Assembly (NCBI RefSeq): GCF_000204055.1
Contig: NW_006768898.1
Location: forward strand, 5,344 to 23,051
Reading direction: 5' to 3'
DNA from: Melampsora larici-populina 98AG31
Lineage: Eukaryota; Basidiomycota; Pucciniomycetes; Pucciniales; Melampsoraceae
Length of the DNA stretch: 17,708 nt
The notes under the pieces were generated by a model, which made no database searches, had not been told where the DNA came from, and saw nothing but the letters and a program-made list of their open reading frames with translations. Shown here piece by piece: positions 6,980 through 15,999 of the stretch (positions within the stretch are counted from its first letter, which is position 1; every line of letters starts with the position of its first letter). Made by a program: the position numbers and the translations under genes.

Positions 6980-7418
6980 TTCATCCTTGCAGGATTTGAA
7001 GGCAGAGCACATGATAGCCGGGTTCTTCAGGTAGCCCGTCAAGACGGACGCTTCCTAGTTCCACCAGGTACGTCAATTTTCTTGAAGAACTCTTTGTCAG
7101 AAACTTTCTAACAAAAATTTACATATATAGGTAGATACTACCTTGCCGATGCTGGATTTTCCAACCAAGAAGGCTTCTTGGCTCCTTACCGAGGTGTCCG
7201 CTATCACCTCAAGCAGTGGAGCTTGGGTAATCGGCGCCCTTGAGACTACAAAGAACTCTTTAATTTACGACATTCGGGTATGCGTAACGTGATTGAGCGT
7301 GTTTTCGGAGTCTTGAAGATTCAATTCAACACCCTGGTACACATGTGAAGGTTTCCTGTCCCAAGACAAGGAGCACTGGTTGTGGCTTTAGCAGTACTTC
7401 ACAACATCATCATGGAAG
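6980..7418 (+). pseudogene. Harbinger DDE transposase, middle piece with an intron
   Basis: The frame interrupted at 1370 continues as FILAGFEGRAHDSRVLQ (second catalytic Asp) to VPPG. A 63-nt intron follows (7068-7130: GTACGT donor, CTAAC branch-like site, ATATATAG acceptor); splicing restores the family sequence RYYLADAGF. Then come GFLAPYRGVRYHL, KELFNLRHSGMRNVIERVFGVLK (third acidic catalytic residue, Glu) and LAVLHNIIMEV. Two more in-frame TGA codons are at 7241-7243 and 7346-7348. Homology stops at about 7418 at the next insertion. Confidence 0.88.
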
Positions 7419-7517
7419 TATACCCTAAGCCCGTGACGGTATACCTTAGTCCAATAAGAGAGGGTGGAACTGGTTGCCGGTCCGAGAGGGGCCCGAGACA
7501 TTGGCCCCGAAACGCAC

Positions 7518-7603
7518 GGTGGGGAAATGGTTAGAAGACCAGAGTGGTACTACACGAATGGAGTAAAATTATTTACACCATTCTTACCACTCAGATCCCC
7601 ACC
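7518..7603. repeat. Large nested hairpin 1 in the small insertion
   Basis: Three nested inverted pairs share one centre: GGTGGGGA (7518-7525) with TCCCCACC (7596-7603), GAGTGGTA (7542-7549) with TACCACTC (7585-7592), and GAATGGAGTAAA (7556-7567) with TTTACACCATTC (7572-7583, one mismatch). The loop is four bases. Such nesting is unlikely by chance. Confidence 0.7.
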
Positions 7604-7724
7604 ACCTCTAGACCGCAACCAGCTCTAGGAGTTCGTTACAAAACTCCTATTTTGTTTATCTCTTTTTCTTTTTTCACCCACCCACCTCCCGGATGAGAAG
7701 CCCCCAAGAAGGAATGTTGTGATC

Positions 7725-7793
7725 GCCCCAAGAGGGTTACTCGAATATGAGGTACATATCCTCAACCCAATATCCGAGTAGCCCTACTGGGGC
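7725..7793. repeat. Large hairpin 2 in the small insertion
   Basis: The arm at 7725-7743 (GCCCCAAGAGGGTTACTCG) pairs with 7775-7793 at 16 of 19 positions. An inner GAGG/CCTC pair lies in the loop. It is separate from hairpin 1. Confidence 0.6.
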
Positions 7794-8003
7794 CACCCCC
7801 ACACCCCCAAAGTAGTTCTATAACAAACTTGTACTTATAGTTTAAAAGCTAACTAGGAGGTCACAATAATCCAAAGGAGGTTTACATCCTTAGTTGACTA
7901 TGTACAAAAGCAGACCTCTCGTAGTAACTATTGGGAAAAGCCCTAAGTGCCAAAAACCTACACCACACCCTCGTAGTAGTGGACGGCAAAGCGGTGAAGA
8001 CTT

Positions 8004-8177
8004 TTTTTTGAAGAGTTTGATCGACAAGAAAGAGAACGTCAACTTACCTGGGACGAGGCTCAAGTGGTGGCTTACCGTGCACCAACAGCTGCTGAGAGGG
8101 CCAATGCCAGTGAAGATCGTGATACTTTAGCTATGGCCATGTGGCTTGATTACCTATTGCATCCTCATCGTGTTTAG
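8004..8177 (+). pseudogene. Harbinger DDE transposase, C-terminal piece
   Basis: The frame reads EEFDRQERERQLTWDEAQ to SEDRDTLAMAMWLDYLLHPHRV and stops at TAG 8175-8177. An acidic/basic helical tail ending in an MW-x-DY-like motif is common at the C-terminus of fungal Harbinger transposases. An eight-T run at 8002-8009 at the junction is one base off the register expected from upstream, consistent with slippage or with an imprecise insertion. Confidence 0.65.
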
Positions 8178-8515
8178 GGAAACTTGTATAGTTTATTCAC
8201 TAAAACTCATAGTTTGTATTTGCAAAGAGAGACAAAATGTATCATATATACTAATGTTTGTATCACAAGAACTTTTGTAACACAGTATTTTAATAAAGAT
8301 AACTTTTGATCACAACAACTTTTGACTATTGAAAGCGATAACTTTTGAAAACGATAACTTTCCAAGGTTGAAGAGTTGAGGATTGATTTCCCTTGATGAA
8401 TACCTGTCTTCTGAAAGATTGATCAATTTGAAGCAAGAATGTGTCATCAGTAAGACAAGCTTTCAAAAAGGGATACATCAAAAGCGTTGAGACAATACCT
8501 TCATAAGCTTACAGT
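8178..8515. other. Convergent intergenic spacer of the Harbinger element
   Basis: This separates the stops of the two convergent genes. It is AT-rich and has four tandem-like copies of a GATAACTTTTGA-type motif (about 8299-8362). I see no gene. It presumably holds both 3' untranslated regions. Confidence 0.6.
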
Positions 8516-9911
8516 TCATTCCTTCTTCTTCTTGAGTTCATCAAGCTTTTCTTTCAACCACTTAAAACAGAGATCGTCTTCTAATTCCATAAAGAATTCA
8601 GCATCTTCCTCATTTCTTAAGATTTTAGCTGCAGCCATACAATCGGAGTCTTCTGGAAAATTCTGTTTACTAGCTTCTTTGAAGCGCGCCATAGCTGAAG
8701 GTTGATATCGTTGAGGAGGTGGAGGGTGAAGGGCCTCCCTTTTGATCCGTGCTGCTTCAACAAGCGCTTCAGCTCGAGCATCAGCTCGAGCATCAGCTCG
8801 AGCATCTTTTCTATTCTCTTTTTCAATTAGAGCTTGAGACTTGAGTGCTGAATTCTCTGTAATTTGCTTGAGTGAAGTCGCTAGATTTACCGGTGGCTTA
8901 TAAGAGCCACTCGGCTTAGATGATGATGCAGATGTGGGTTTGAGGTTGGGAACATGATTAGATGAAGTGAATGGTTTCTTTGAAGTCGAAGCTGCAGAGC
9001 GATCAGCCTTTGAGGTCTCTACTGGATTGGATGTATTAGGGTGAATTGCTGGTTTAGAGGTGATGGACGAGTTGGAAGGTCTTGGTAGGAGTGGAGGTGG
9101 GAGTGGGCAATCGACATCCTTGACTCCAGGGGGGTCATCTGTGATGGAGTAGTGAAGAATGGAAGTAGTGAGCTTTTGAAGTCAAGTATGAAGAGAAACA
9201 CACTTACCTGCTAAGTCGATGACTGTTCCTTCCTCACCTCTTTCAACAGGCTCATCTTCACTGTTGTCGAGTGCCTCCTCAGAGGCTGTTAGTGAATACT
9301 TGCGTTTCAATTTCTGCGTACTAGTTCCTGTTCGATTAGCACCAGCAATCGGAGTAGAACCTAAAAGATAGTTCATTGGTTCAAAGTACTGAAATCCATG
9401 ATCCTTGAAGATCTGGGATCCTGGGTGTCCCTTTAACAGATTGTGAGATTAATCCATGGTGGTTGCTGAGAGAGATTGAGTTGAGATGACCTACACGGAT
9501 CCAACCATTCCAGAACTCTGCATCTCCCTCAACATTCTGTTTTGCGTCATTCCAGCCCAAACCCAATCCTTCTTTGAGATCACACATGAGACCATATTGA
9601 CGCTTGAGCTGTGAAAGAGCAAGACAAACTAATCAGTCAATGTAGATGGTTTCAGAAGTGATAGAGAAAGACTTGAAATAGCTTACAGTAGCAAAATGGT
9701 TTTTGAGTTGAGCAATACTGAGATCAAGTTCATATGTATCATTTAAATCTGTACGAGCTTTGCCCCAAACCGATGGCGGAAAATTGTTATCAGATTGATC
9801 ATTGTCTTGATTACCATCTAGAAGTGAGTCAAGTAGTGTGCGTGTTTGGATTTCAGTCCATTTGGCTTGAGGCTTGGGAGCTTGGGAGCTCGACTTGGGT
9901 GGTCGACCCAT
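8516..9911 (-). CDS. Harbinger partner: Myb/SANT-like DNA-binding protein (three exons, one frameshift)
   Basis: Exon 1 is 9687-9911 (ATG at 9911), exon 2 9208-9608, exon 3 8516-9138. Introns are 9609-9686 (GTAAGC, TTTCACAG) and 9139-9207 (GTAAGT, ATCACAG). The N-terminus MGRPPK resembles an AT-hook-like basic patch. Then follows a Myb/SANT-like (Myb_DNA-bind_3 type) domain: KWTEIQTRTLLDSLL, SIAQLKNHFAT, LKRQYGLMCDL, GLGWNDAKQNVEGDAEFWNGWI. In exon 2 the frame must shift by one base near 9429-9431 (a G run on the coding strand) to reach IFKDHGFQYFEPMNYLLGS. Exon 3 is about 207 residues, Pro/Ser-rich then helical, with three DARA repeats and a Lys-rich end. Such partners are known to carry Harbinger transposase to the nucleus and to the element ends. 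Confidence 0.82.
8768..8806 (-). repeat. Triple 12-bp tandem repeat in the Myb/SANT gene
   Basis: AGCTCGAGCATC occurs three times in tandem and is in frame, encoding DARADARADARA in a predicted charged helix. Being a multiple of three it does not disturb the frame. Confidence 0.8.
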
Positions 9912-10515
9912 TGATTGAATGATTTATGTCCAGTTTGAGTTTTGAATCTGGAAGGTGAAATGTAGGAGTCAATTTGTGAATGCAAATTTGTTCAGTATTT
10001 TGGGGGTCAAGGATATCAATTGGGAGGAAACCAGTTTGAGGGAAATAGAAATGAAATTGGACACGGTGGGATGGGCTTGAATCTTATCAATCCCCATCCC
10101 AAAACCATAAGGTTAACCGTGAGGAGCTGGGGAGGTGGCAGCCTGAATCTTATCAGTGCGCTCCGATTTCCCAGCTTGAGGGATAGACTGCTGGATCAAA
10201 GAAATGGAAGGAGTTGAGATGAAAAGATCTCCTTTAATTACCCTTGAGTGAAATCGAAATGTGAAGTGTAGAAAGGAAATCGAGTGTTGAAAGGGTTGAA
10301 TTGAAGGTGAAAGGTTTGGATGGGTTGAATTGAAGGGAAGTGGTGAAAGGGTTGAATCGATGAGAAGAGTGGTGAGATTTGAAAAAAAAGACAGGTACAA
10401 ATTTAGCAAAGGGAGGACCGATGGACGGGTCAAGAGGTAAATTTGGTTGGGGGATCAAGAGGTAAATTTGGTTGGGAAATCAAGGCAATTTAATGGATTA
10501 ATGCACCTTTTGAGC
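9912..10515. other. Right subterminal region of the Harbinger element, repeat-rich
   Basis: It holds the putative promoter of the Myb/SANT gene. A 22-bp unit (10430-10451) recurs at 10455-10476 with a 25-bp period. GGGTTGAATTGAAGG-like words recur several times between about 10280 and 10360. No convincing gene is seen in it. Confidence 0.55.
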
Positions 10516-10545
10516 AAAATAATCGACTGTTGAGTCGATTATTTT
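10516..10545. repeat. Subterminal hairpin, right Harbinger end
   Basis: AAAATAATCGACT, loop GTTG, AGTCGATTATTTT form a perfect 13-bp stem. It is the counterpart in position, not in sequence, of the hairpin at 315-336. Confidence 0.8.
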
Positions 10546-10683
10546 TGAGTGCATTATTGGTGCATTTTGGGCAGTTTAAGTTGATTAAAATTTTGCATTG
10601 AATCCCAGCCAAAGTACTTTTTTTTAATGCGCATTAAATTCGAAATTTAATGTAATTTTGGATTTAAGGTACATTAAAATGCA

Positions 10684-10699
10684 CCAGCCAAACGTAGCC
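10684..10699 (-). repeat. Right terminal inverted repeat of the Harbinger element
   Basis: The exact inverted match to 266-281. It is followed by the TTA duplication at 10700-10702. Confidence 0.93.
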
Positions 10700-10915
10700 T
10701 TATTCTTTTTGTGTAAAGATGATTTCTTTTTGGATGAAGTGTATTTCTTCTTGGATGAAGTGGAAGACTTATGATCCGTCATATTAGAATCTCCACTGGA
10801 TGGGGACAGTTCAGAACTTGTTGCATTGGTAGCTTTGGTCATTGGTAATGATGATTTTGTCTCACTGCTAGAGTTTTTTGAATCTACAGTTGATGAAGTC
10901 GTTGAATTGCTCAAA
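10700..10915 (-). pseudogene. Last exon of an unknown Ser/Lys-rich host gene, cut by the Harbinger insertion
   Basis: The minus-strand frame begins at an intron acceptor (GGAAG at 10916-10920) and reads a Ser/Thr/Asn-rich stretch, then SSKKKYTSSKKKSSLHKKNK. Here the transposon begins, and the frame runs on through the inverted repeat for about 20 residues to a stop at 10624-10626. If the transposon and one TTA are ignored, only five more codons remain before a TAA at 250-252. I do not recognise the protein. Low-complexity composition limits certainty that it is coding, but the splice phase agrees with the exon at 10986-11185. Confidence 0.4.
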
Positions 10916-10985
10916 CTTCCAATAACCAAGTCAAGAATTCAGAGCTTGAGATTGCTATCTTTTGGATTGGATTTGAAAGACTTAC

Positions 10986-11185
10986 CCTGGTGGAACTTCT
11001 CCCTGGCTGGTACCGGCGTCCCTAGCTTCACACATAGTCTTGGCAGGAGTTCCACTATAACTCTTGATGTCTACTGTATCACCATCTGCATGATTATAAC
11101 CAGCTAAGACTTTGACACCTTTGATGTTGACATCATTAAAGATGACCACTCTCTTGGTAGTTGACTTAACTTGATTTATTGTCAA
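10986..11185 (-). CDS. Upstream exon of the unknown host gene
   Basis: The open frame reads TTKRVVIFNDVNIKGVKV, then LAGYNHADGDTVDIKSYSG, then AKTMCEARDAG, and ends at a GTAAGT donor (CCACCAGG before it). The 70-nt intron 10916-10985 joins it in phase to the Ser-rich exon. The 5' limit is uncertain: a stop lies in frame just upstream of about 11200, so an acceptor (for example AATCAAG near 11170) is likely. The sequence looks like a folded beta-rich domain but I cannot name a family. Confidence 0.4.
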
Positions 11186-11234
11186 GTGGGAGTAGTGGGA
11201 GTATCATCTTGTTGCTGTTCATCCATCACTGGTG

Positions 11235-11489
11235 TCATCCATTGTCCCAAAGGTGGATGGGTACCTGCAAGGCAAAAAACACTTCCTCATTGGTGCTTTG
11301 GATGGATGGATGTGATCCAATGGTTGCAACACTTTCCTCGTAACTTTTGAGACTGGACTCTTTGGCTTGAAATTTGCAAAGATGCTTTTGCAGACTGCAA
11401 AGACTCTGTGAGAAATGACTTGCAAAATTACAGATTGACAAGGCATTATTGCTTTTTGCAGTCAAGTTTTTTGAAAGTGTGGTGATCAC
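11235..11489 (-). CDS. Possible further exon or separate small ORF, unknown function
   Basis: An open frame with four Cys and helical character (NALSICNFASHFSQSLCSL, KHLCKFQAKESSLKSY) ends near a CAG/GTACCC site at 11265-11271 that could act as a splice donor. There is no ATG at its start and a stop lies upstream. Another frame just downstream (GQWMTPVMDEQQQDD, then TPTTPT and TGA at about 11185) is also open. How these join is unresolved, and the locus may be a decayed gene. Confidence 0.2.
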   Translation of the reverse strand: MITTLSKNLTAKSNNALSICNFASHFSQSLCSLQKHLCKFQAKESSLKSYEESVATIGSHPSIQSTNEEVFFALQVPIHLWDNG

Positions 11490-11909
11490 TTTAAGGGATC
11501 AATCAAAAACATTTATTATTAGCAGTTTACCAGTTTACCAGAAAATTTTAGCAGGGAAGAAAATTTGAAATGTAGGTTTTTGGATCAATTGAAGCTCTTA
11601 TGGGCTTATGTATTGGTCATTGGGTTAACATTACATCATTTTATTTCACATTACCTATTAATATCATTAAAGTTCATTCGCAAACTTATTACAAAAAGAA
11701 AGAAAGAAAAACATAAGAAAAATCCGAAAATATAGGTACAAAGGTTGGAAAATGGTTTTTAGGGTATTAATAATAGAGTTATGGGTTTTATGAGGTTAGA
11801 ATATGAAAGAACAACATTATATTATACTGTAACAATTTTAATCTTGAAGGTTGATAAGAAGAAACAGAAGTTATTAGGGAAAAGGTATTTTTTTGAAGTT
11901 GCTAAACAA
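11490..11909. other. AT-rich spacer between host gene remnants and hAT element
   Basis: No gene is supported. A short direct repeat (CAGTTTAC twice near 11522-11536) and A/T runs are all I see. It could contain the promoter of the minus-strand host gene. Confidence 0.5.
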
Positions 11910-11916
11910 GGGGTAT
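11910..11916 (+). repeat. Flanking repeat GGGGTAT (left) of the hAT element
   Basis: The same seven bases lie directly outside the right end at 16228-16234. hAT elements make 8-bp duplications; the eighth base does not match here, which can be one substitution or a slip in the G run. Confidence 0.7.
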
Positions 11917-11929
11917 CAATACCGGAACC

Positions 11930-12102
11930 GCTCCGCAACAGATAGTGGTTGCGGAGCGGTTGCGGAGCGTTTTTTGCTGCGCTACCCGCACGCCATTTTT
12001 TGGCGGAGCCTGCAGACCGCTCGTCGGGGCTCAAAATTTCCAGAGCGGAGCCAACGCTCCGCTCTGGCTCGGGGCCACCTGTTCACCGCTATATCGCGGA
12101 GC
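11930..12102. repeat. Left subterminal GCGGAGC array of the hAT element
   Basis: GCTCCGC at 11930 and 12056 and GCGGAGC at 11951, 11962, 12003, 12045 and 12096. They lie in a GC-rich island in otherwise AT-rich DNA. Short subterminal repeats are the known binding sites of hAT transposases (AAACGG motifs in maize Ac), so the same role is inferred here. Confidence 0.75.
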
Positions 12103-12371
12103 AACAGCCCTGTACCCAGGGGGGAGGAAGGGTCACTGTACAACCTGATACAGCTTACTTCCCCCCACCACATCCAACCAATCGATCCACCCTCCATTCA
12201 ATCGTATCTAGACGCCAACACTCCTTTCGAAAGGCGCTAAGCCTATTATCGAAACGATGGACCATCCCTGGCAACATCGTCGACTTCGGCTGACCTGTGG
12301 TTTACCTCATCGTTCAATACATCGAGTTCTAATTTCGTTATGGTCAGTCTCTTTCCGATTCAGAACCAGAC

Positions 12372-12414
12372 TGACTCACATGACATTGACCCTACCTTTT
12401 CTCTCTTTATATAT
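12372..12414 (+). promoter_or_regulatory. Putative hAT transposase promoter
   Basis: TTTATATAT at 12406-12414 lies about 42 bases before the transposase ATG, in a pyrimidine-rich leader. A TGACTCA (AP-1/Gcn4 core) is at 12372-12378. Assigned by position only. Confidence 0.4.
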
Positions 12415-12455
12415 CCTTATTTCTTTCCTCCTATTTGATTCATCTACTCCGTTCG

Positions 12456-15400
12456 ATGGCACCCACCAAAAGCTCTTCCCAGAGTTTGAGTAGTACACTC
12501 CAGGTTCCTGGTAAAACCACTGCCCGACAACTCCGTCCCCCCAGTCCTTCTCGTCCCAAACCGGGGTTTATCGTACCACCCAAAGACTCACGTACGGCTC
12601 TTTCAGCTCATGAGGATGAGGACGACTCAGTCACCACAGGACCTCTTGCTAAACGACCAGCTTCGCCTCGGCCTCCTGATCCAACATCTTCAACCAAGAA
12701 CAAGAACAAGACGGCTCAACTTCAACCAAGAGCAAAGCCCAACACGCAAGGAAAAGTGAGTTAATTTCACTTCTACCATATGAATAATCAATTCAATAGA
12801 ATATCTACTTATAAAATAATCCAATTTTCGTTTCCTTGTCTAGAATCGATCTTCCATAAGCAAGCGTGCCAGATCTCCGTCTGACAGCGCTTTGAGTGGC
12901 ACCCCCCAATCGTCCAAGAGAACCAAGTCGAACCAAGCAGATGTAGGTCTCATGTTCCCTCTCATGTCATTCTATATGCTGATTAGACGGTGCTTGTATT
13001 GATTTAGGCGTTCGAGGTTCCAGAACAAGTGGACCTTGATCAAGATTCTGATATCGAATTCGTTGGGGAGAATGTTGAACCTGGATACAACAAAGTGCGA
13101 TCGTCACGTGTACAAGATCTTCTTACGTACTTTCACGACCCTGTAGTACGTAGTCGATTCTTTTCCTTCTTTCTTTGGTAATATCTCTGTTCATCTCTAT
13201 GGCGGCTGACCGTCCTCTTTGTGATTGACCTAATCATTTGGTAGGATCGACTGTACAAATGCAGATGGTGTCCCAAGTCTTACACTGGAGGTGACCGATC
13301 CTACTGGGGCCTACGGACCCATCGCGACGGTGGCGAAGGTCGACCACAATGTGTCAATCGACACAAAGCAATTGCGGCGGGGATGAAACTGCCACCTTCA
13401 TACAACGATAAAATCGAAGCTGAGAAGAAGACATTGAAGTCTTCAAAACTCGACTTGTATCTTTCTGGACCTACCTTTTCACCCGATCTATTAAACATGA
13501 TTTTGGTCATGTGGGTTGTCCGGCACGCCCTACCTTGGGCTCGGTTTGAAGACCAACTGCTATGTGCAGCGTTTAATTGTATCAACCGAGGTGCTGAGAT
13601 CCGGTCCAAAACTTGGGCCGCTCAGCAATCAGTTCACTTGTTTGCAGGATTACACAACAAGGTAATCAACACACTCAAGGTACGTGTCATCTCTCATCTC
13701 AAGTTATACCCTTTCTGGTTTGTCAATAACATTCACTTCTTCTTGAATGGTACTCTCATAGGAAAATGAAGGCAAATTTTGCTTGATCCACGACGTCTGG
13801 ACGACGAAGGGTAACCGTTACGCATTTGTAGGAGCTTCAGCAAATTACATCAATAGTAATTGGGAGTATCAATCAACACACCTTACGCTCAAGATGGTTG
13901 CATGGAGACACTTTGGTGCTCTCCTTGCTCGACCCATTGGACGATTCTTGATACGTCATGGTCTTCACAAGAAGATAGGTTATCTCTTAACATTTCTTTT
14001 CGTTTCTTTTTTTTCGATTTGCTAATCTTTTGCTTTGTGATGTGATTACGTGCTAGCTCAGACCACTGACAGCGGTGGCAAAAACACTACGATGGCCACT
14101 GAGATGTCCACGATGTTTTCGGAGGCTGAAGACTCGGTTTTCTGGGATGCCTCAGGGCATCACGTGCGATGTTATGCGCATAAACTCAATTTGGTGGTGG
14201 GTCATGGCTTGAAGGCACTTGGACAGAAGGTAGGTCCATCAAAACCAACCACTCCAGATGGAGTAGCCCTCCCGATTCCAGCACTCGAGGTCAACAACGG
14301 CGATGGCGAAATCGAAATTGACGATCCAGTTTCCGAAGAAGATGAGGAAGGCCTACCGGAGAAGCCTGATGGTGACGAAGATGATGCGAATGTGGACCAT
14401 GATGGAGAAGTGGATGGTGATATGGCTCAAGATGATGTTGTTGCCTTAGCCCTTGCCAAGGTAAGTATGTACAATCACTCGCTTTCACTCCAGACAGCTG
14501 ATTATTATGAATGTCTTTGTCCAGGTTGATACGATCTCAGGCCAAATTGCCAGTAGCGCGGCTCGACGCAGTGATTTCAAAGCGCGAGCAGAACGTATGG
14601 GATACCACGGCCGTATGCTCAAGCGCCCATGTAAGACACGGTGGAACAGCCATTACGAAAGTCGTCAGATTGCTTTCGAGGCTCAAGAGGTAAGTTCTTT
14701 TCATTTTTGTCAATCACTTATCCTTTTTTAATTCATCCTGCTTATACAACCTTATACAACCTGTGCTTATTTTAAACAGGTCATCAACTCGATGATTGCG
14801 GCTGATCGAAAAGCATGCTTTTTCAAGGGTGTCACAATATCACCGGAAGAATGGCACGCGGTTGAAATCGTGAACAAAGTATTGAAGGTGAGCTCCCCAC
14901 CTTATTCCTTCTTGTTGGGTGAAATACTGACAATCTTTCATTCAAGACATTTGTTGAGGCCACGGCCCGTGTGGAGGGCAATGGCCCTACGGGCTGTATC
15001 TTACTCCAGGAATATAAACGAGTGATTAGCGAACTTCAACCCCATCAAACCGAAGCATCATCATTTCCTACCCTCACCAAGTCAATCGAAATCATGGTCG
15101 ACTGGCTTACCAAGTATCAGCAGGAGGCGGCGGGCACCGAAGCCATAGTATTGGCAACGGTGCTCAACCCCCGCTTCTGAGGCAAGTTCTTCTCAATCAA
15201 TTACCCCGATCAGGAGGATTCATCCCTTTCAGCGATAGAGACCGCTTTCGAGAATCGATTGCAGGAAGCCGAGGTCTGCGACCCCAGTACTTCACCTGAA
15301 GTGACTGAAGTTAACAATGGAACTGCCGAGCCCGATGAATACGATATCTTTGGAGTTGGAAACGGGAATCCAGAGACTTCGGCTAAGTCGGAGCTCAATG

Positions 15401-15805
15401 AATATCTCCTAGGTTGATTCCCTATCAATAAGGATCAGACTCCACTTGCGTGGTGGAGGGTTTGTCTGATTGTTTTTTCTTTTCATTGGTGACTCCGGGC
15501 TAACCTTTCAAATGTTTTCTAATCCTTTTTTACAGGAACACGCTCACCACTTCCCCACACTTGCCAAACTAGCTCGCGATTACCTGGCCATCTCAGCTAC
15601 GTCATGCGCTTGCGAGCGAACATTTTCAGCGGCCGCCGATGTGTGTACACCTTCTAGAGGGAGTATGCTTCCAAAAACAATGGAGCGGCTTGTGGGGTCT
15701 CAAGCTTGGATGAAAGAAGGGATCTTGCCTGATGGGATTTTTGAGGAGGCTGCCAAGGCCCTTGAATGCTACATAGCGGGTCTGACCAAAAAGAAAAAAA
15801 AATAG
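12456..15805 (+). pseudogene. hAT transposase, ten exons, two in-frame TGA codons
   Basis: Exons inferred from GT-AG sites that keep frame: 12456-12755, 12844-12942, 13008-13145, 13245-13679, 13762-13978, 14057-14460, 14525-14689, 14780-14887, 14947-15459, 15536-15805, totalling 883 codons. The N-terminus is Ser/Pro-rich with basic nuclear-localisation-like patches. A BED zinc finger has C185, C188, H205 and H219 (KCRWCPKSY to NRHKAI). The RNase H-like core has D335 in CLIHDVWTTKGNRYAFVGA, D401 in TTDSGGKNTTMA, then CYAHKLNLVV, an acidic insert in exon 6, and CKTRWNSHYESR. The dimerisation region is FPTLAKLARDYLAISATS with E820 in CERTFSAA. TGA codons at 15178-15180 (residue 700) and 15415-15417 (residue 779) interrupt otherwise conserved sequence. 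It would excise and reinsert the element in the nucleus. Confidence 0.88.
15178..15180 (+). other. First in-frame TGA of the hAT transposase
   Basis: Context NPRF, TGA, GKFF. Relatives usually have a residue such as Arg here, and CGA to TGA would explain it. The frame continues open for 78 codons to the next TGA at 15415-15417 (LLG, TGA, FPINKDQTP). Confidence 0.8.
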
Positions 15806-15999
15806 GTATATCATTTCACAAATTCAAACTACTTTACAAATCTAAAGTATTAGCTATTCCAGCTCATCTCCTCTTTATACAAATCAAGAGTCTTAAATGT
15901 CATCTCTTCTTTATACAAATCAAGAAACATGAATGTCATATCTCCTTTATACAATTCAAGAAACATGAAATTATTTTTTCTTTCTTCTCTCGGGTTGTG
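15806..15999. other. 3' region of the hAT transposase with short direct repeats
   Basis: A TCTTTATACAAATCAAGA-type unit recurs three times (about 15870-15965) with variation, at a spacing near 38-40 bases. It lies between the stop codon and the palindrome, so it is probably 3' untranslated or subterminal sequence. Confidence 0.55.

Larger units (their letters stand above)
7419..8003. mobile_element. Small insertion of unknown family in the Harbinger transposase
   Basis: Transposase similarity ends at about 7418 (HNIIMEV) and resumes at about 8004-8010, so about 585 bases are foreign. A four-base GAAG near both junctions (7415-7418, 7996-7999) is the only duplication I can see, and the exact ends are uncertain. 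The segment is richer in G+C and C-runs than its surroundings and contains two large nested hairpins (7518-7603 and 7725-7793). No protein is recognisable in it. It could be a non-autonomous element or a degraded solo LTR. Confidence 0.55.
266..10699. mobile_element. PIF/Harbinger DNA transposon, full length, carrying nested insertions
   Basis: Both ends are visible. GGCTACGTTTGGCTGG at 266-281 is repeated exactly, inverted, at 10684-10699. A second inverted block (TTTAATGTRCCTTAAA) follows after a short unequal spacer. TTA is duplicated outside both ends (263-265, 10700-10702), which is the PIF/Harbinger target preference. Inside are the two genes expected of the superfamily: a DDE transposase on plus and a Myb/SANT-like DNA-binding protein on minus, convergent. 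The element is 10,434 bp; subtracting a Copia element (5,604 bp plus 5-bp duplication) and an insertion of about 585 bp leaves about 4.2 kb, an ordinary autonomous length. Three nonsense codons in the transposase and a frameshift in the partner gene make this copy inactive as read. Confidence 0.93.

Noticed and set aside
7894..8130. Independent small gene at 7894-8130
   Set aside because: It crosses the insertion junction and overlaps the transposase C-terminus in another frame; composition and lack of motifs mark it as a shadow.
702..8177. Programmed TGA recoding (selenocysteine or readthrough) in the transposases
   Set aside because: The stops fall at arbitrary points in conserved domains, occur in two unrelated genes, and fit CGA to TGA decay. 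No recoding element is evident.
10020..10458. Overlapping ORFs in the Harbinger right subterminal region
   Set aside because: They are low-complexity frames (Pro/Ser/Phe-rich) arising from GGGTTGAA-type repeats, lie upstream of the Myb/SANT start and have no recognisable domain.
11893..12293. Overlapping ORFs in the left end of the hAT element
   Set aside because: They are open only because the GCGGAGC-rich island is stop-poor; several frames on both strands are open at once and none has a domain.
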